Shown: in pieces, positions 1 through 7,468 of the stretch
Numbering within the stretch: position 1 is the stretch's first letter
Layout of the letters: every line of letters begins with the position of its first letter
Source of the DNA: Betaproteobacteria bacterium
Lineage (GTDB): Bacteria; Pseudomonadota; Gammaproteobacteria; Burkholderiales; Burkholderiaceae_E
Length of the DNA stretch: 22,789 nt
Direction of reading: 5' to 3'
Assembly (NCBI GenBank): GCA_009922405.1
Contig: RFVZ01000008.1
Coordinates: forward strand, 1-22,789
Made by a program: the position numbers and the translations under genes
The notes under the pieces: generated by a model
What the model was told of the DNA's origin: nothing
The model's input: only the letters and a program-made list of their open reading frames with translations
Databases searched by the model: none

Positions 1-648
1 AGCTCCGTGTTTGACCGGGACCCCGGCGAAACGGCTGCTGACCCGGTCTCTTTAATGCTCGCGCTCGAGGAGCGCATCGGCCGCGAAGATTGGTCTGAAG
101 ACGCCAAAAAAACCGCGCTTGCGCACCTCAAGGGTTGGCTGGTGCCGCGCTACCTCGAATTCGCCCAGAAAGAAATCCAGACTTCCTACCTCGAGAGCTA
201 TGCCGACTACGGTCAGGCGCTATTTGACCGCTACGTCCTCTTCGCTGACCACTGGATTCAGGATGAGCCCTTTGTCGATCCAAGCACCGGTGTCGCCTTT
301 GACCGCGGTGCGCTCAATGTGGAATTGGAAAAAATTGAAAAGCCCGCCGGAATCAGCAATCCCCGGGACTTCCGCCACGAGGTCGTTAACTTTGTCCTCC
401 GAGCCCGCGCCCGCATCGGCGGCCAGGCACCGGCCTGGACGACTTACGAGAAGCTGCGCGAAGTGATCGAAAAACGGATGTTCGCAGCCACCGACGACAT
501 CCTGCCGGTCGTGAGCTTTGCCTCTAAGGGCAACCAGTCGGATGAAGAAAAGCATCGCGCATTTGTCGAGCGAATGGGCGCGCGCGGCTACACCCCCCGG
601 CAAATTCGACGGCTGGTGGAATGGTGGATGCTTGCGCGAAAGAACTAG
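1..648 (+). CDS. prkA: Serine protein kinase PrkA/YeaG, C-terminal part (5' end outside window)
   Basis: The reading frame is open from base 1, so this is the last ~215 residues of a protein that is usually about 640 residues long. The segment LNVELEKIEKPAGISNP, followed by DFRHEVVNFVLRARAR and the YEKLREVIEKRMF stretch, is the very conserved C-terminal domain of the PrkA/YeaG family. The AAA+-like N-terminal kinase part is off the window. In enterobacteria YeaG is a cytoplasmic kinase induced in stationary phase and nitrogen starvation; its substrates are poorly defined. The gene is followed after 30 bp by yeaH and then spoVR, the classic partner order, so an operon is likely. A GTG at base 7 is in frame but lies inside the conserved domain and is not the start. 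Confidence 0.95.
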   Translation, partial: SSVFDRDPGETAADPVSLMLALEERIGREDWSEDAKKTALAHLKGWLVPRYLEFAQKEIQTSYLESYADYGQALFDRYVLFADHWIQDEPFVDPSTGVAFDRGALNVELEKIEKPAGISNPRDFRHEVVNFVLRARARIGGQAPAWTTYEKLREVIEKRMFAATDDILPVVSFASKGNQSDEEKHRAFVERMGARGYTPRQIRRLVEWWMLARKN

Positions 649-678
649 AACCAACACACCCTCGGCACAAGGAATCCC

Positions 679-1941
679 ATGAGTACGCTCATCGATGCCC
701 GCCACCGGGGTCGCGACAAATCGGCCGATAACCGGGCGCGATTCCTCCGGCGATTTAAGGGCTTGTTGCGCACCAAAGTGGCCGACCTGGCCAAACAGCG
801 ATCGATTCGAGATTCGACTCAGGGCGCCGAGGTCGAGCTGTCGCCCAACGATATCTCCGAGCCCCGGTTTCGCCACCGCGCCGGCAGTGGCGCTGAGTCG
901 CGTGTGCTGCCGGGTAACGATCGCTTTACTCGAGGCCAAAAGATCCCCCGAAAGCCGCCAGCGGGTAGCCAGGGTCCAGGGGGTCACGAACCCGGCGAGG
1001 GCGACTCGGAGGATGTCTTTCGTTTCGCCCTGACCCGCGATGAGTACCTGGCCATTCTGTTCGATGACCTTGAACTGCCTCGTCTCCTGCGAACCCAACA
1101 GGCCGATATGACCGAGACGCGGATGCGCCGGGCGGGCTACACCCGCCAGGGGGTCCCCGGAACGCTTGCCGTACCCCGAACCATGAAGACCTCGTTGGCA
1201 CGACGAATTGCGCTAGCGGGTTCTTTGCGCGAACAACTCCGGGTGGCTCGGGTCCGACTCGAGACGCTCGAACAGGCGCCCCTTCCCGCGCAAGCCCCCG
1301 ATGAGGCAGACGCGCTTAAGGCCCACCTTGAGACCCTCGAAAACCGACTCCGAACCCTACCCTTTCTGGATGAGCTCGATCTCCGATACCGGGCCAGCGT
1401 GCCGTTTCAACTGCCCAGGACGGCCGCAGTCATGATTTGCCTGATGGATGTTTCATCCTCCATGGACGAAGATCTAAAAGACATCGCAAAACGATTCTTT
1501 TTATTACTTTATTTGTTTTTAGAACGAAAATACGATCGAATCGAGCTCGTGTTTGTGCGCCACACCGATGATGCTGAAGAGTGTGATGAGCGAGAGTTTT
1601 TCCACGGCACCAAATCGGGCGGCACACGGGTCTTGGCGGGGCTTCAAAAGGTTTCTGAGATCGCCAACCGCTACGCACCCGCCCAATGGAACCTTTATCT
1701 CGCCCAAGCCAGCGACGGCGATGCGTTTGGCGATGATGGCGCGCGCTCGGCCCAATTTCTGGTTGAACACTTGCGCGAACGCCTACGTTTTGCGGTTTAC
1801 CTTGGGGTCGGCAACGAGGAAAACAGTACCTTGGCGCGCAACTACCGCGGCGTGATGGACGGACCGAATTTCAGCATGGCGCACGCAGCCACCCGAGACC
1901 AGGTCTACCCGGCCTTTAGAGCGTTGTTTTTGCCATGCTGA
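679..1941 (+). CDS. yeaH: YeaH/YhbH family protein (DUF444) with von Willebrand A domain
   Basis: This 420-residue protein matches the usual YeaH length. The basic N-terminus (DARHRGRDKSADNRARFLRR) and the SPNDISEPRF region are typical of DUF444. A charged, probably coiled-coil part follows around residues 180-225. The C-terminal half is a von Willebrand A fold with an intact metal-binding (MIDAS) site: D257-V-S259-S-S261, T316 in SGGT, and D346/D348 in SDGD. Family members act with PrkA/YeaG in starvation adaptation; the biochemical role is unknown. The ATG at 679 is preceded by AAGGA (669-673), which supports the start. The 3' end overlaps spoVR by 7 bp. A local AT-rich patch (about 1495-1540) encodes the RFFLLLYLFLERKY stretch with TTT and TTA codons unlike the surrounding GC-rich codons. 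Confidence 0.93.
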   Translation: MSTLIDARHRGRDKSADNRARFLRRFKGLLRTKVADLAKQRSIRDSTQGAEVELSPNDISEPRFRHRAGSGAESRVLPGNDRFTRGQKIPRKPPAGSQGPGGHEPGEGDSEDVFRFALTRDEYLAILFDDLELPRLLRTQQADMTETRMRRAGYTRQGVPGTLAVPRTMKTSLARRIALAGSLREQLRVARVRLETLEQAPLPAQAPDEADALKAHLETLENRLRTLPFLDELDLRYRASVPFQLPRTAAVMICLMDVSSSMDEDLKDIAKRFFLLLYLFLERKYDRIELVFVRHTDDAEECDEREFFHGTKSGGTRVLAGLQKVSEIANRYAPAQWNLYLAQASDGDAFGDDGARSAQFLVEHLRERLRFAVYLGVGNEENSTLARNYRGVMDGPNFSMAHAATRDQVYPAFRALFLPC

Positions 1942-3410
1942 CCGGATCGGAATGGGTCTTCTCCGACCTTGAGCGTGCCTACGATGACTGCGCGGAACAT
2001 TTCGAGCGGATTTTCGGACTTCCGCTTTACGAAAATCAACTCGAAGTCATCTGCGCGGAGCAAATGCTCGATGCGGTCGCCGCCGTCGGATTGCCCGTGC
2101 ACTATGGGCACTGGAGCTTCGGCAAGTCGTTTCTGAGTTCGCAACGCAACTACCTGGCTGGCCGCTCGCCGCTAGCCTACGAGATCGTTCTCAACACGCG
2201 GCCCGCGATCGCTTATCTGATGGAAACCAACACACTGGCCATGCAGGTGCTCGTGATCGCTCATGCTTGCTTTGGTCACAATGCTGTTTTTTCGAATAAT
2301 TATTTATTTAAAGAAAGATCGCACGCGGATGCCATTCTCGATTACTGCGTATTTGCCCGCGACTATGTACGCCGATGTGAGGAACGTTATGGCATCGATC
2401 GGGTCGAAGAAACGCTCGACGCCGCGCATGCCCTGCAAGATCATGGGATCGATCGATACCAGCGCCCCAGTCGACTCGATTCCAAACGTGAACGCGAAGC
2501 ACAGTCCGAACGCATGCGGGCCGCGATGGCGGCCAACGCTCAGCATGAACTCGCCAGCCTTCGGCCGACGCCACTGACCGAACCTGCGTTATTTGCCAAA
2601 CCCGATCGATTCCCGGCCGAGCCGCAGGACAACCTGCTGTATTTCATCGAGAAACATTCGCCGAGCCTTGAGCCCTGGCAACGGGAATTGGTTCGGATCG
2701 TTCGTAAATTTGCCGAATATTTTCATCCACAGCGATTAACCAAGGTCTTGAACGAAGGATTCGCATCCTTCACGCATTACACCTTGTTGCATGCACTGCA
2801 CGAGGCGGGACAGCTGTCGGACTCCAACTTCCTCGAGACCATGGAGTCGCACACCTCGGTGATCCGCCAAGCCCCTTATAGTGGCCTGAATCCCTACGCA
2901 CTTGGCTTCGCCATTTTTAACGATTTGCGTCGGATCTGCGAACGCCCTGATTCGCAGGATGCGCTCCTGATGCCCGAAATTGCAGGTCGACCGCTGCGTG
3001 AGGTGGTCAGCGAGGCTGTTTCTCAATACCGCGATGATTCTTTTTTATTGCAATTTCTCACACCCCGAGTGGTTCGCGATCTCAAGTTATTCGCATTTTC
3101 TGCTGCAACGGGTTCGACTGAGTGGACGGTCAATGCCGTGCAGGACCGCGAGGGGTTTTCTGAGGTCCGCTCAGCGCTTGCGCAGCATTACCAACTCGAA
3201 CATGCCGTTCCAGAAATCGAAGTCTTCGATTACGCCCGCGCCAATACCCGCGCTCTGACCTTGCGCTACCGTCCGGTCAACGGGCGACAACTCGACACCG
3301 AGGCCGCCACCCGCGTGATGCGACACGTTAAAAAGCTCTGGAATTTTCCGATCCGCATGCTCGAGGTAGAGGACGGGTCGGGTTCCGGGAAACTCTTACT
3401 GACGGTCTAG
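1935..3410 (+). CDS. spoVR: SpoVR family protein (YcgB-like)
   Basis: This 491-residue protein is close to the ~510 residues of E. coli YcgB. It shows SpoVR hallmarks: VHYGHWSFGKSF near residues 55-66, the His-rich VIAHACFGHNAVFSNNYLF around residues 107-125 (H110 and H115 could bind metal), and FASFTHYTLLHAL in the middle. SpoVR was named for a role in Bacillus spore cortex formation. In non-spore-forming proteobacteria it travels with prkA and yeaH and has no firmly known activity. The ATG lies inside the last codons of yeaH (7-bp overlap), implying translational coupling. Position 3041-3047 reads T TTT TTA in frame, a slippery-type heptamer, but I see no sign that frameshifting is used. 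The gene ends convergent with denD. Confidence 0.93.
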   Translation: MLTGSEWVFSDLERAYDDCAEHFERIFGLPLYENQLEVICAEQMLDAVAAVGLPVHYGHWSFGKSFLSSQRNYLAGRSPLAYEIVLNTRPAIAYLMETNTLAMQVLVIAHACFGHNAVFSNNYLFKERSHADAILDYCVFARDYVRRCEERYGIDRVEETLDAAHALQDHGIDRYQRPSRLDSKREREAQSERMRAAMAANAQHELASLRPTPLTEPALFAKPDRFPAEPQDNLLYFIEKHSPSLEPWQRELVRIVRKFAEYFHPQRLTKVLNEGFASFTHYTLLHALHEAGQLSDSNFLETMESHTSVIRQAPYSGLNPYALGFAIFNDLRRICERPDSQDALLMPEIAGRPLREVVSEAVSQYRDDSFLLQFLTPRVVRDLKLFAFSAATGSTEWTVNAVQDREGFSEVRSALAQHYQLEHAVPEIEVFDYARANTRALTLRYRPVNGRQLDTEAATRVMRHVKKLWNFPIRMLEVEDGSGSGKLLLTV

Positions 3411-3437
3411 GGCGGCGCCCGTGCGCTGCCAGTTTGG

Positions 3438-3482
3438 CCGGAGTTCTCCCGGATCTCTCTCAGAGTTCGCCCAGAGTTCGTT
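3438..3482. repeat. Degenerate ~11-bp tandem repeat in the spoVR/denD convergent gap
   Basis: The 82-bp gap between the converging spoVR and denD genes holds four roughly 11-12 bp units. The last two, CAGAGTTCGCC (3461-3471) and CAGAGTTCGTT (3472-3482), are nearly identical; the first two are degenerate. Bases 3438-3452 could also fold into a GC-rich hairpin with one bulge. It has no T-run, so I do not call it a terminator. Confidence 0.4.
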
Positions 3483-3492
3483 CCCTGTTTAT

Positions 3493-4518
3493 TTACATTT
3501 CGGATTGATAGGCCCGAATCACCGAATCAAAATCTGCGTCGGGCTTAAACCCTAGTTCAAGCGCCCGACTCGTATCCCACGCGGCCGGCCAGCTGGCGAC
3601 GATCCGTTCCACGCGCTCGTCGGGCCGCCATTCGATCCGAGCGGCAACTTCAGTGCCCGCGACACGGGTCAGCGCCTGCGCCATCTCATCCGCCGTCAGA
3701 CTCAGGCCGGCCAAATTGATGGCTCGAGCGATGCCAATGGCCTCGGTGGGCAGTTCGTACCCGTGCACGAGTGCTTCGATGGCACGTGCGGGCGATAGCA
3801 ACCAAAGCGGCGTCTGCGCGTCCACCGGACACCGGGCGGGCTCCCCGGCCAGTGGCTCGCGAATTATCCCGCTTGCAAACGACGAAGCGGCACCGTTTGG
3901 GCGCCCCGGGCGCACACTGATCGTTGGCAATCGCAAAATCCGCCCATCGACGAATCCTTTGCGGTTGTAATCCGTCAGCAACAGTTCACCCATCGCCTTT
4001 TGCGCGCCATAGGACGATTGCGGGTTAAGTGGAGTGTGATCGGTCACGAGCGCCGGGAGTTTGCCACCGTACACCGCGACCGAGCTGGTGAAGACGACTC
4101 GCGCGTGCACGCCCGAATGCCGACAGGCTTCCAGAAGCGCCCGGCTACCGTCCAGATTAATTGACCAGCCCAGATCAAAATCAGCTTCTGCGGTTCCGCT
4201 GACGATGGCCGACAGATGAAAAACCGCGGTGGTTCGTGCGTCAATCACCGACCGCAAAAGCGCGTCGTCGCGAATATCACCGGTGATCGTGCGGACTCGG
4301 ATTGGGATACTTTGGCGCTGCGGACGACCCGAGGAATTGGCCCCCGCATCCATCACTGGATCCACCTCCACCGCAGCAGGGGTGATGACGTCAAACAAGC
4401 AGAGCTCGTCAATCGGCTCAGCGATGCCTGCGCTCGATTGCAAATGGCCGCGCTGTAACAAGGCTCGCGCCAAACGCTGGCCGAGAAACCCGGCCGCACC
4501 AGTGATCAATACGTTCAT
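3493..4518 (-). CDS. denD: NAD-dependent D-erythronate dehydrogenase (extended SDR family)
   Basis: This 341-residue extended short-chain dehydrogenase begins with the Rossmann motif GAAGFLG (residues 7-13). It has an active-site TSS (144-146) and Y170-x-x-x-K174 in SSYGAQKAMGE. The family (NAD epimerase/dehydratase type) includes DenD, which oxidises D-erythronate at C2 to 2-oxo-D-erythronate. The assignment rests mainly on context: otnI, otnC and otnK lie immediately upstream on the same strand. The open frame continues 24 codons further upstream, but the ATG at 4516-4518 is chosen because a strong GGAGGAG precedes it and the Rossmann strand starts there. The substrate could be another four-carbon acid sugar; LtnD enzymes for threonate belong to a different dehydrogenase family, which favours erythronate. 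Confidence 0.82.
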   Translation of the reverse strand: MNVLITGAAGFLGQRLARALLQRGHLQSSAGIAEPIDELCLFDVITPAAVEVDPVMDAGANSSGRPQRQSIPIRVRTITGDIRDDALLRSVIDARTTAVFHLSAIVSGTAEADFDLGWSINLDGSRALLEACRHSGVHARVVFTSSVAVYGGKLPALVTDHTPLNPQSSYGAQKAMGELLLTDYNRKGFVDGRILRLPTISVRPGRPNGAASSFASGIIREPLAGEPARCPVDAQTPLWLLSPARAIEALVHGYELPTEAIGIARAINLAGLSLTADEMAQALTRVAGTEVAARIEWRPDERVERIVASWPAAWDTSRALELGFKPDADFDSVIRAYQSEM

Positions 4519-4520
4519 GG

Positions 4521-4527
4521 CTCCTCC
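4521..4527 (-). promoter_or_regulatory. Ribosome binding site that fixes the denD start
   Basis: GGAGGAG on the minus strand lies just upstream of the ATG at 4516-4518; its GGAGG core is 4 bases from the start codon. This favours the short form of DenD over a start 24 codons upstream. Confidence 0.7.
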
Positions 4528-4553
4528 GTTGGGCTTCTCAATTCGGGACCGTT

Positions 4554-5354
4554 CTAAAATCGTGCCGCAGGTGACGCGGCCGTAATCCAACCCAGGCCCG
4601 CTTCGGTGAGCCCGCGCGGGCGGTATTCACAGCCGACCCACCCCGTGTAACCCACGCGATCAAGCGTGGCCAGAAGGTGGGCAATGGATAGCTCGCCCAT
4701 GTCGGGTTCGTGACGATCCGGAACCCCCGCGATCTGCACGTGACCCGTGACCCCCACTTGGCGCTCGATGCGTCGGGTCAGATCCCCCTCCACAATCTGT
4801 GCGTGATAAAGGTCGAACTGCAGCCGCAGGTTGGGCGCACCCACGAGCGCGATCACGTCCAGTGCGTCTTGTTGATGATTGAGCCAATAGCCCGGGATAT
4901 CACGCGGGTTGATGGGCTCAATCAGAATCGTCCGGTTGGCTTGAAGGGCCTCGTCGGCTGCCCAACGCAAATTCTCAAGATAGGTCGAGCGCATGCGCTC
5001 GCGAATGCCCGTGTCGCTCCCGGGGGGGACGAGTCCCGCCATCACGTGCAGGCGCGGGGTTCCCAACGCTTGCGCATAGTCGAGTGCCTTGCGAAACCCG
5101 TCGCGAAACTCGATTTCCCGGCCAGGCAAAGCGGCCAGACCCCGTTCGCCCTTGTTCCAGTCCCCCGGCGGCAGGTTGAACAGGACATTTTCAACGCCCG
5201 CGTTTGCCATCCACTGCGCGAGCTGCGCACTCGGCCATTCGTAAGGAAACAAGAACTCGACGGCGCGGAATCCGGCCCGCGCTGCCGCTTCGAATCGCTC
5301 TTCGAACGCGACCTCGTTGAACATCATTGTCAGGTTAGCAGCAAGACGGGGCAT
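4554..5354 (-). CDS. otnI: 2-oxo-tetronate isomerase (hydroxypyruvate isomerase-like)
   Basis: This 266-residue TIM-barrel protein belongs to the xylose-isomerase-like/Hyi family. The expected metal and acid-base residues are present: E146 in ILIEPIN, D181 and H184 in FDLYHAQ, Q207 in GHVQIAG, and E243 in GCEYRP. These lie about three positions from their counterparts in E. coli Hyi as I remember them. In the erythronate/threonate pathways OtnI converts 2-oxo-tetronate to 3-oxo-tetronate. Its position between otnC (13 bp upstream) and denD (35 bp downstream) supports this role over hydroxypyruvate isomerase in the glyoxylate route, as no glyoxylate carboligase gene is present. Confidence 0.87.
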   Translation of the reverse strand: MPRLAANLTMMFNEVAFEERFEAAARAGFRAVEFLFPYEWPSAQLAQWMANAGVENVLFNLPPGDWNKGERGLAALPGREIEFRDGFRKALDYAQALGTPRLHVMAGLVPPGSDTGIRERMRSTYLENLRWAADEALQANRTILIEPINPRDIPGYWLNHQQDALDVIALVGAPNLRLQFDLYHAQIVEGDLTRRIERQVGVTGHVQIAGVPDRHEPDMGELSIAHLLATLDRVGYTGWVGCEYRPRGLTEAGLGWITAASPAARF

Positions 5355-5367
5355 GGGTTTCCTTGAT

Positions 5368-6033
5368 TCAGAATGACGGCTCGAGGTTGAAGCGGTCGCG
5401 CAGATCCTGAATCTGCTCTGGATTCAGCGGGCGCACCGGTGAGCCCCGCAGCAGCAGCGCCAGTTTGGCTGTTTCCTCGAGCTCTTCAATTGCATAAGTT
5501 GCCGCCTCGAGGCTCTCGCCCGAGACCACGGGCCCATGGTTGGCCAATAGCACGGCACAGTGCCGACACGCTAAGGCCCGAATCGCGCCCCCGAGTGCGG
5601 GGTCGCCTGGTCGGTGGTAGGGAATCAAGGGCAGACGCCCAATTTTCATGACGAAGTACGGTGTGAGCGCGGGCAGACAATCGTCCGGGTCGAGCCCATC
5701 CAGGCAAGAAATGGCGGCCGAATGGGTTGCATGCAGGTGCACGATCGCGCGCGCTCTGGGGCGGGCTTCATACATCGCTTGGTGCAGTGTCAACTCTTTC
5801 GAGGGCGGATCGCCAGCCAGGGCCTGACCGTGCGCATCGAGTAGGGCCAGGCGTGCAGGGTCCAATTCCCCAAGGCACGCGTTGGTGGGCGTCATCAACC
5901 AACGTCCGTCGGGCAGACGGGCGCTGAGATTGCCACTCGAACCCGCGGTAAGCCCACGCTCAAAGAGTGATCGCCCCAGGGTCGCGATGCGTTCGCGCAG
6001 TCGGATCTCCTCGGAAGTGCTCGCGCTCAACAT
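5368..6033 (-). CDS. otnC: 3-oxo-tetronate 4-phosphate decarboxylase (class II aldolase family)
   Basis: This 221-residue class II aldolase/adducin-type protein is the expected length for OtnC. It has the phosphate-binding GSSGNLSAR (residues 31-39), a conserved acid E80 in PSKELTLH, and zinc ligands H99 and H101 in HLHATHSAA and H166 in LLANHGPVVSG. OtnC decarboxylates 3-oxo-tetronate 4-phosphate to dihydroxyacetone phosphate and CO2, the last step of the pathway. The ATG overlaps the end of otnK by 7 bp, so translation is probably coupled. A fuculose-phosphate aldolase-like role is an alternative, but the gene neighbours argue for OtnC. Confidence 0.88.
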   Translation of the reverse strand: MLSASTSEEIRLRERIATLGRSLFERGLTAGSSGNLSARLPDGRWLMTPTNACLGELDPARLALLDAHGQALAGDPPSKELTLHQAMYEARPRARAIVHLHATHSAAISCLDGLDPDDCLPALTPYFVMKIGRLPLIPYHRPGDPALGGAIRALACRHCAVLLANHGPVVSGESLEAATYAIEELEETAKLALLLRGSPVRPLNPEQIQDLRDRFNLEPSF

Positions 6034-7448
6034 GGCAGCTTCGACCAGGCATTCAAAAAGAAGTCCGGATCACCAAAATTGCCAGACTTGAGTGCCAGCG
6101 CGAGGGTCGGTAGCTTCGGTTGAGGAGATTGGTTCGGCCCATCAGGGTACGGTTCATCGTCAGCCGGATCAAGCGTCGCCGTCCAGGGCACCCCTGGGCA
6201 TATTTCAGGGCCAATGCGCAACGCCCGCACGCCAAGCGCGCGGACCACGGCGCCGCTCGTTTCACCGCCCGCGATAATCAAGCGCCGCACGCCTTGTGCA
6301 ACCAGGGCCTGGGTGATTCGGGCCAGCACCGTCTCGATGGCCTCCTCGACACTTTCTGTTTCGCCAGCGCCATGAGCAGCCGCCGTCTCGCGGCCAGCCC
6401 GATAATCCTGAACCGCCCGGGCTCCCCGAGCTGCCCGGACTTCATCGGCCGATGCGGTTGAATAAACCAGGATCGGGGCGTCGCCGAGGTGCGACCCCAT
6501 TTGCAACCCCAGTTTTGACGTTGCCCATTCAATGACCTCCAACACGAGTGCATCGGGGTCGCGTATTGCTCGCTCGGGATCAATACGCCACGCGGGGTGG
6601 TGCACACGCATCCGCTCGACCTGCGCCTGGGTGGCGATCGAACAACTTCCAGCAATCACCAGGGCGGGGCCCCGAATCACGGGGAAATCGCTGGTCGGCG
6701 TGCCGGTCGCCGTGCCAAGGCTTCCTGCCGCACGGAGTTGGGCGGCCAAGCCGATCGCCAATCCGGACCCGGCCACAGTGAGGGGCCAGTCGCCACATCC
6801 CAGGCCCAGAGTCAACAAATCCGACTCCGAGATCGCATCCGCAATCACCAATCCGCCGTCTTGCTCACGCAATTCGGTCAACGCTTGCGCCACGGCCGCA
6901 GGGCCCTGGGCTACCACCGGCCACCCAAGTAGTGCGACCGGGCGGCGCGACTGCGCCTGCAATACACGGACCAAATTAGCGTCGGTCATCGGGGTAAGCG
7001 GATGCTCGCGCATGCCCGTCTCTGACAGAAGCGCATCACCGACAAAAAGATGCCCCCGATAAACCGTACGGGCATTCGCTGGGAAGGCTGGGCAAACCAG
7101 GGCAAGCTCCGTCCCGAGATCGTCCATCAAGGCCTCGGCAATTGGGCCAATATTGCCTGCAGGCGTTGAATCAAAGGTGGAGCAGACTTTCGAGACGAAT
7201 CGTGTGCAGCCCTGGGCTTGCAACCACGCGAGCGCTGCGCGCGAATCCGTAATGGCTTGCGCAACGGGAGCAGTTCGGGTTTTGAGTGCGACGACCACGG
7301 CATCGACTTCATGGGTCCACGATGCAAGCCCCGGAGCCTGCGGCACACCGATCACCTGAACCGTACGCAGTCCCTGCTTAACGAGCATTCCGGCGAGATC
7401 GGTTGCGCCCGTAAAATCATCCGCGATGGCTCCGAGAATGACGCCCAC
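6027..7448 (-). CDS. otnK: 3-oxo-tetronate kinase (DUF1537 family)
   Basis: This 473-residue four-carbon acid-sugar kinase has the N-terminal substrate-domain motif ADDFTG (residues 9-14). Its C-terminal nucleotide-binding domain carries GGETSG (394-399) and the conserved ending LALALKSGNFG followed by DFF. OtnK phosphorylates 3-oxo-tetronate at O4, feeding OtnC. The protein is longer than the ~420 residues common in the family. Extra residues include a Pro/Asp-rich stretch (DPADDEPYPDGPNQSPQPK, about 427-445) before the final strand. The start is a GTG at 7446-7448 with AAGGAG (7455-7460) six bases upstream. No regulator or transporter gene accompanies the operon here. Confidence 0.9.
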   Translation of the reverse strand: MGVILGAIADDFTGATDLAGMLVKQGLRTVQVIGVPQAPGLASWTHEVDAVVVALKTRTAPVAQAITDSRAALAWLQAQGCTRFVSKVCSTFDSTPAGNIGPIAEALMDDLGTELALVCPAFPANARTVYRGHLFVGDALLSETGMREHPLTPMTDANLVRVLQAQSRRPVALLGWPVVAQGPAAVAQALTELREQDGGLVIADAISESDLLTLGLGCGDWPLTVAGSGLAIGLAAQLRAAGSLGTATGTPTSDFPVIRGPALVIAGSCSIATQAQVERMRVHHPAWRIDPERAIRDPDALVLEVIEWATSKLGLQMGSHLGDAPILVYSTASADEVRAARGARAVQDYRAGRETAAAHGAGETESVEEAIETVLARITQALVAQGVRRLIIAGGETSGAVVRALGVRALRIGPEICPGVPWTATLDPADDEPYPDGPNQSPQPKLPTLALALKSGNFGDPDFFLNAWSKLPC

Positions 7449-7468
7449 CGAGTTCTCCTTTCGGTTTT

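Noticed and set aside
220..1098. 292-codon minus-strand open frame opposite prkA/yeaH
   Set aside because: It is antisense to two strongly conserved genes, has no recognisable family, and is the kind of long shadow frame expected in GC-rich DNA.
3041..3047. In-frame slippery heptamer TTTTTTA in spoVR
   Set aside because: No conserved -1 product or downstream structure is apparent; spoVR is full-length without frameshifting.
3438..3452. Hairpin CCGGAGTTCTCCCGG as a terminator for spoVR or denD
   Set aside because: The stem has a bulge and no T-run follows on either strand.
4710..5366. 218-codon plus-strand open frame opposite otnI
   Set aside because: Antisense shadow of an intact conserved gene; no motif seen.
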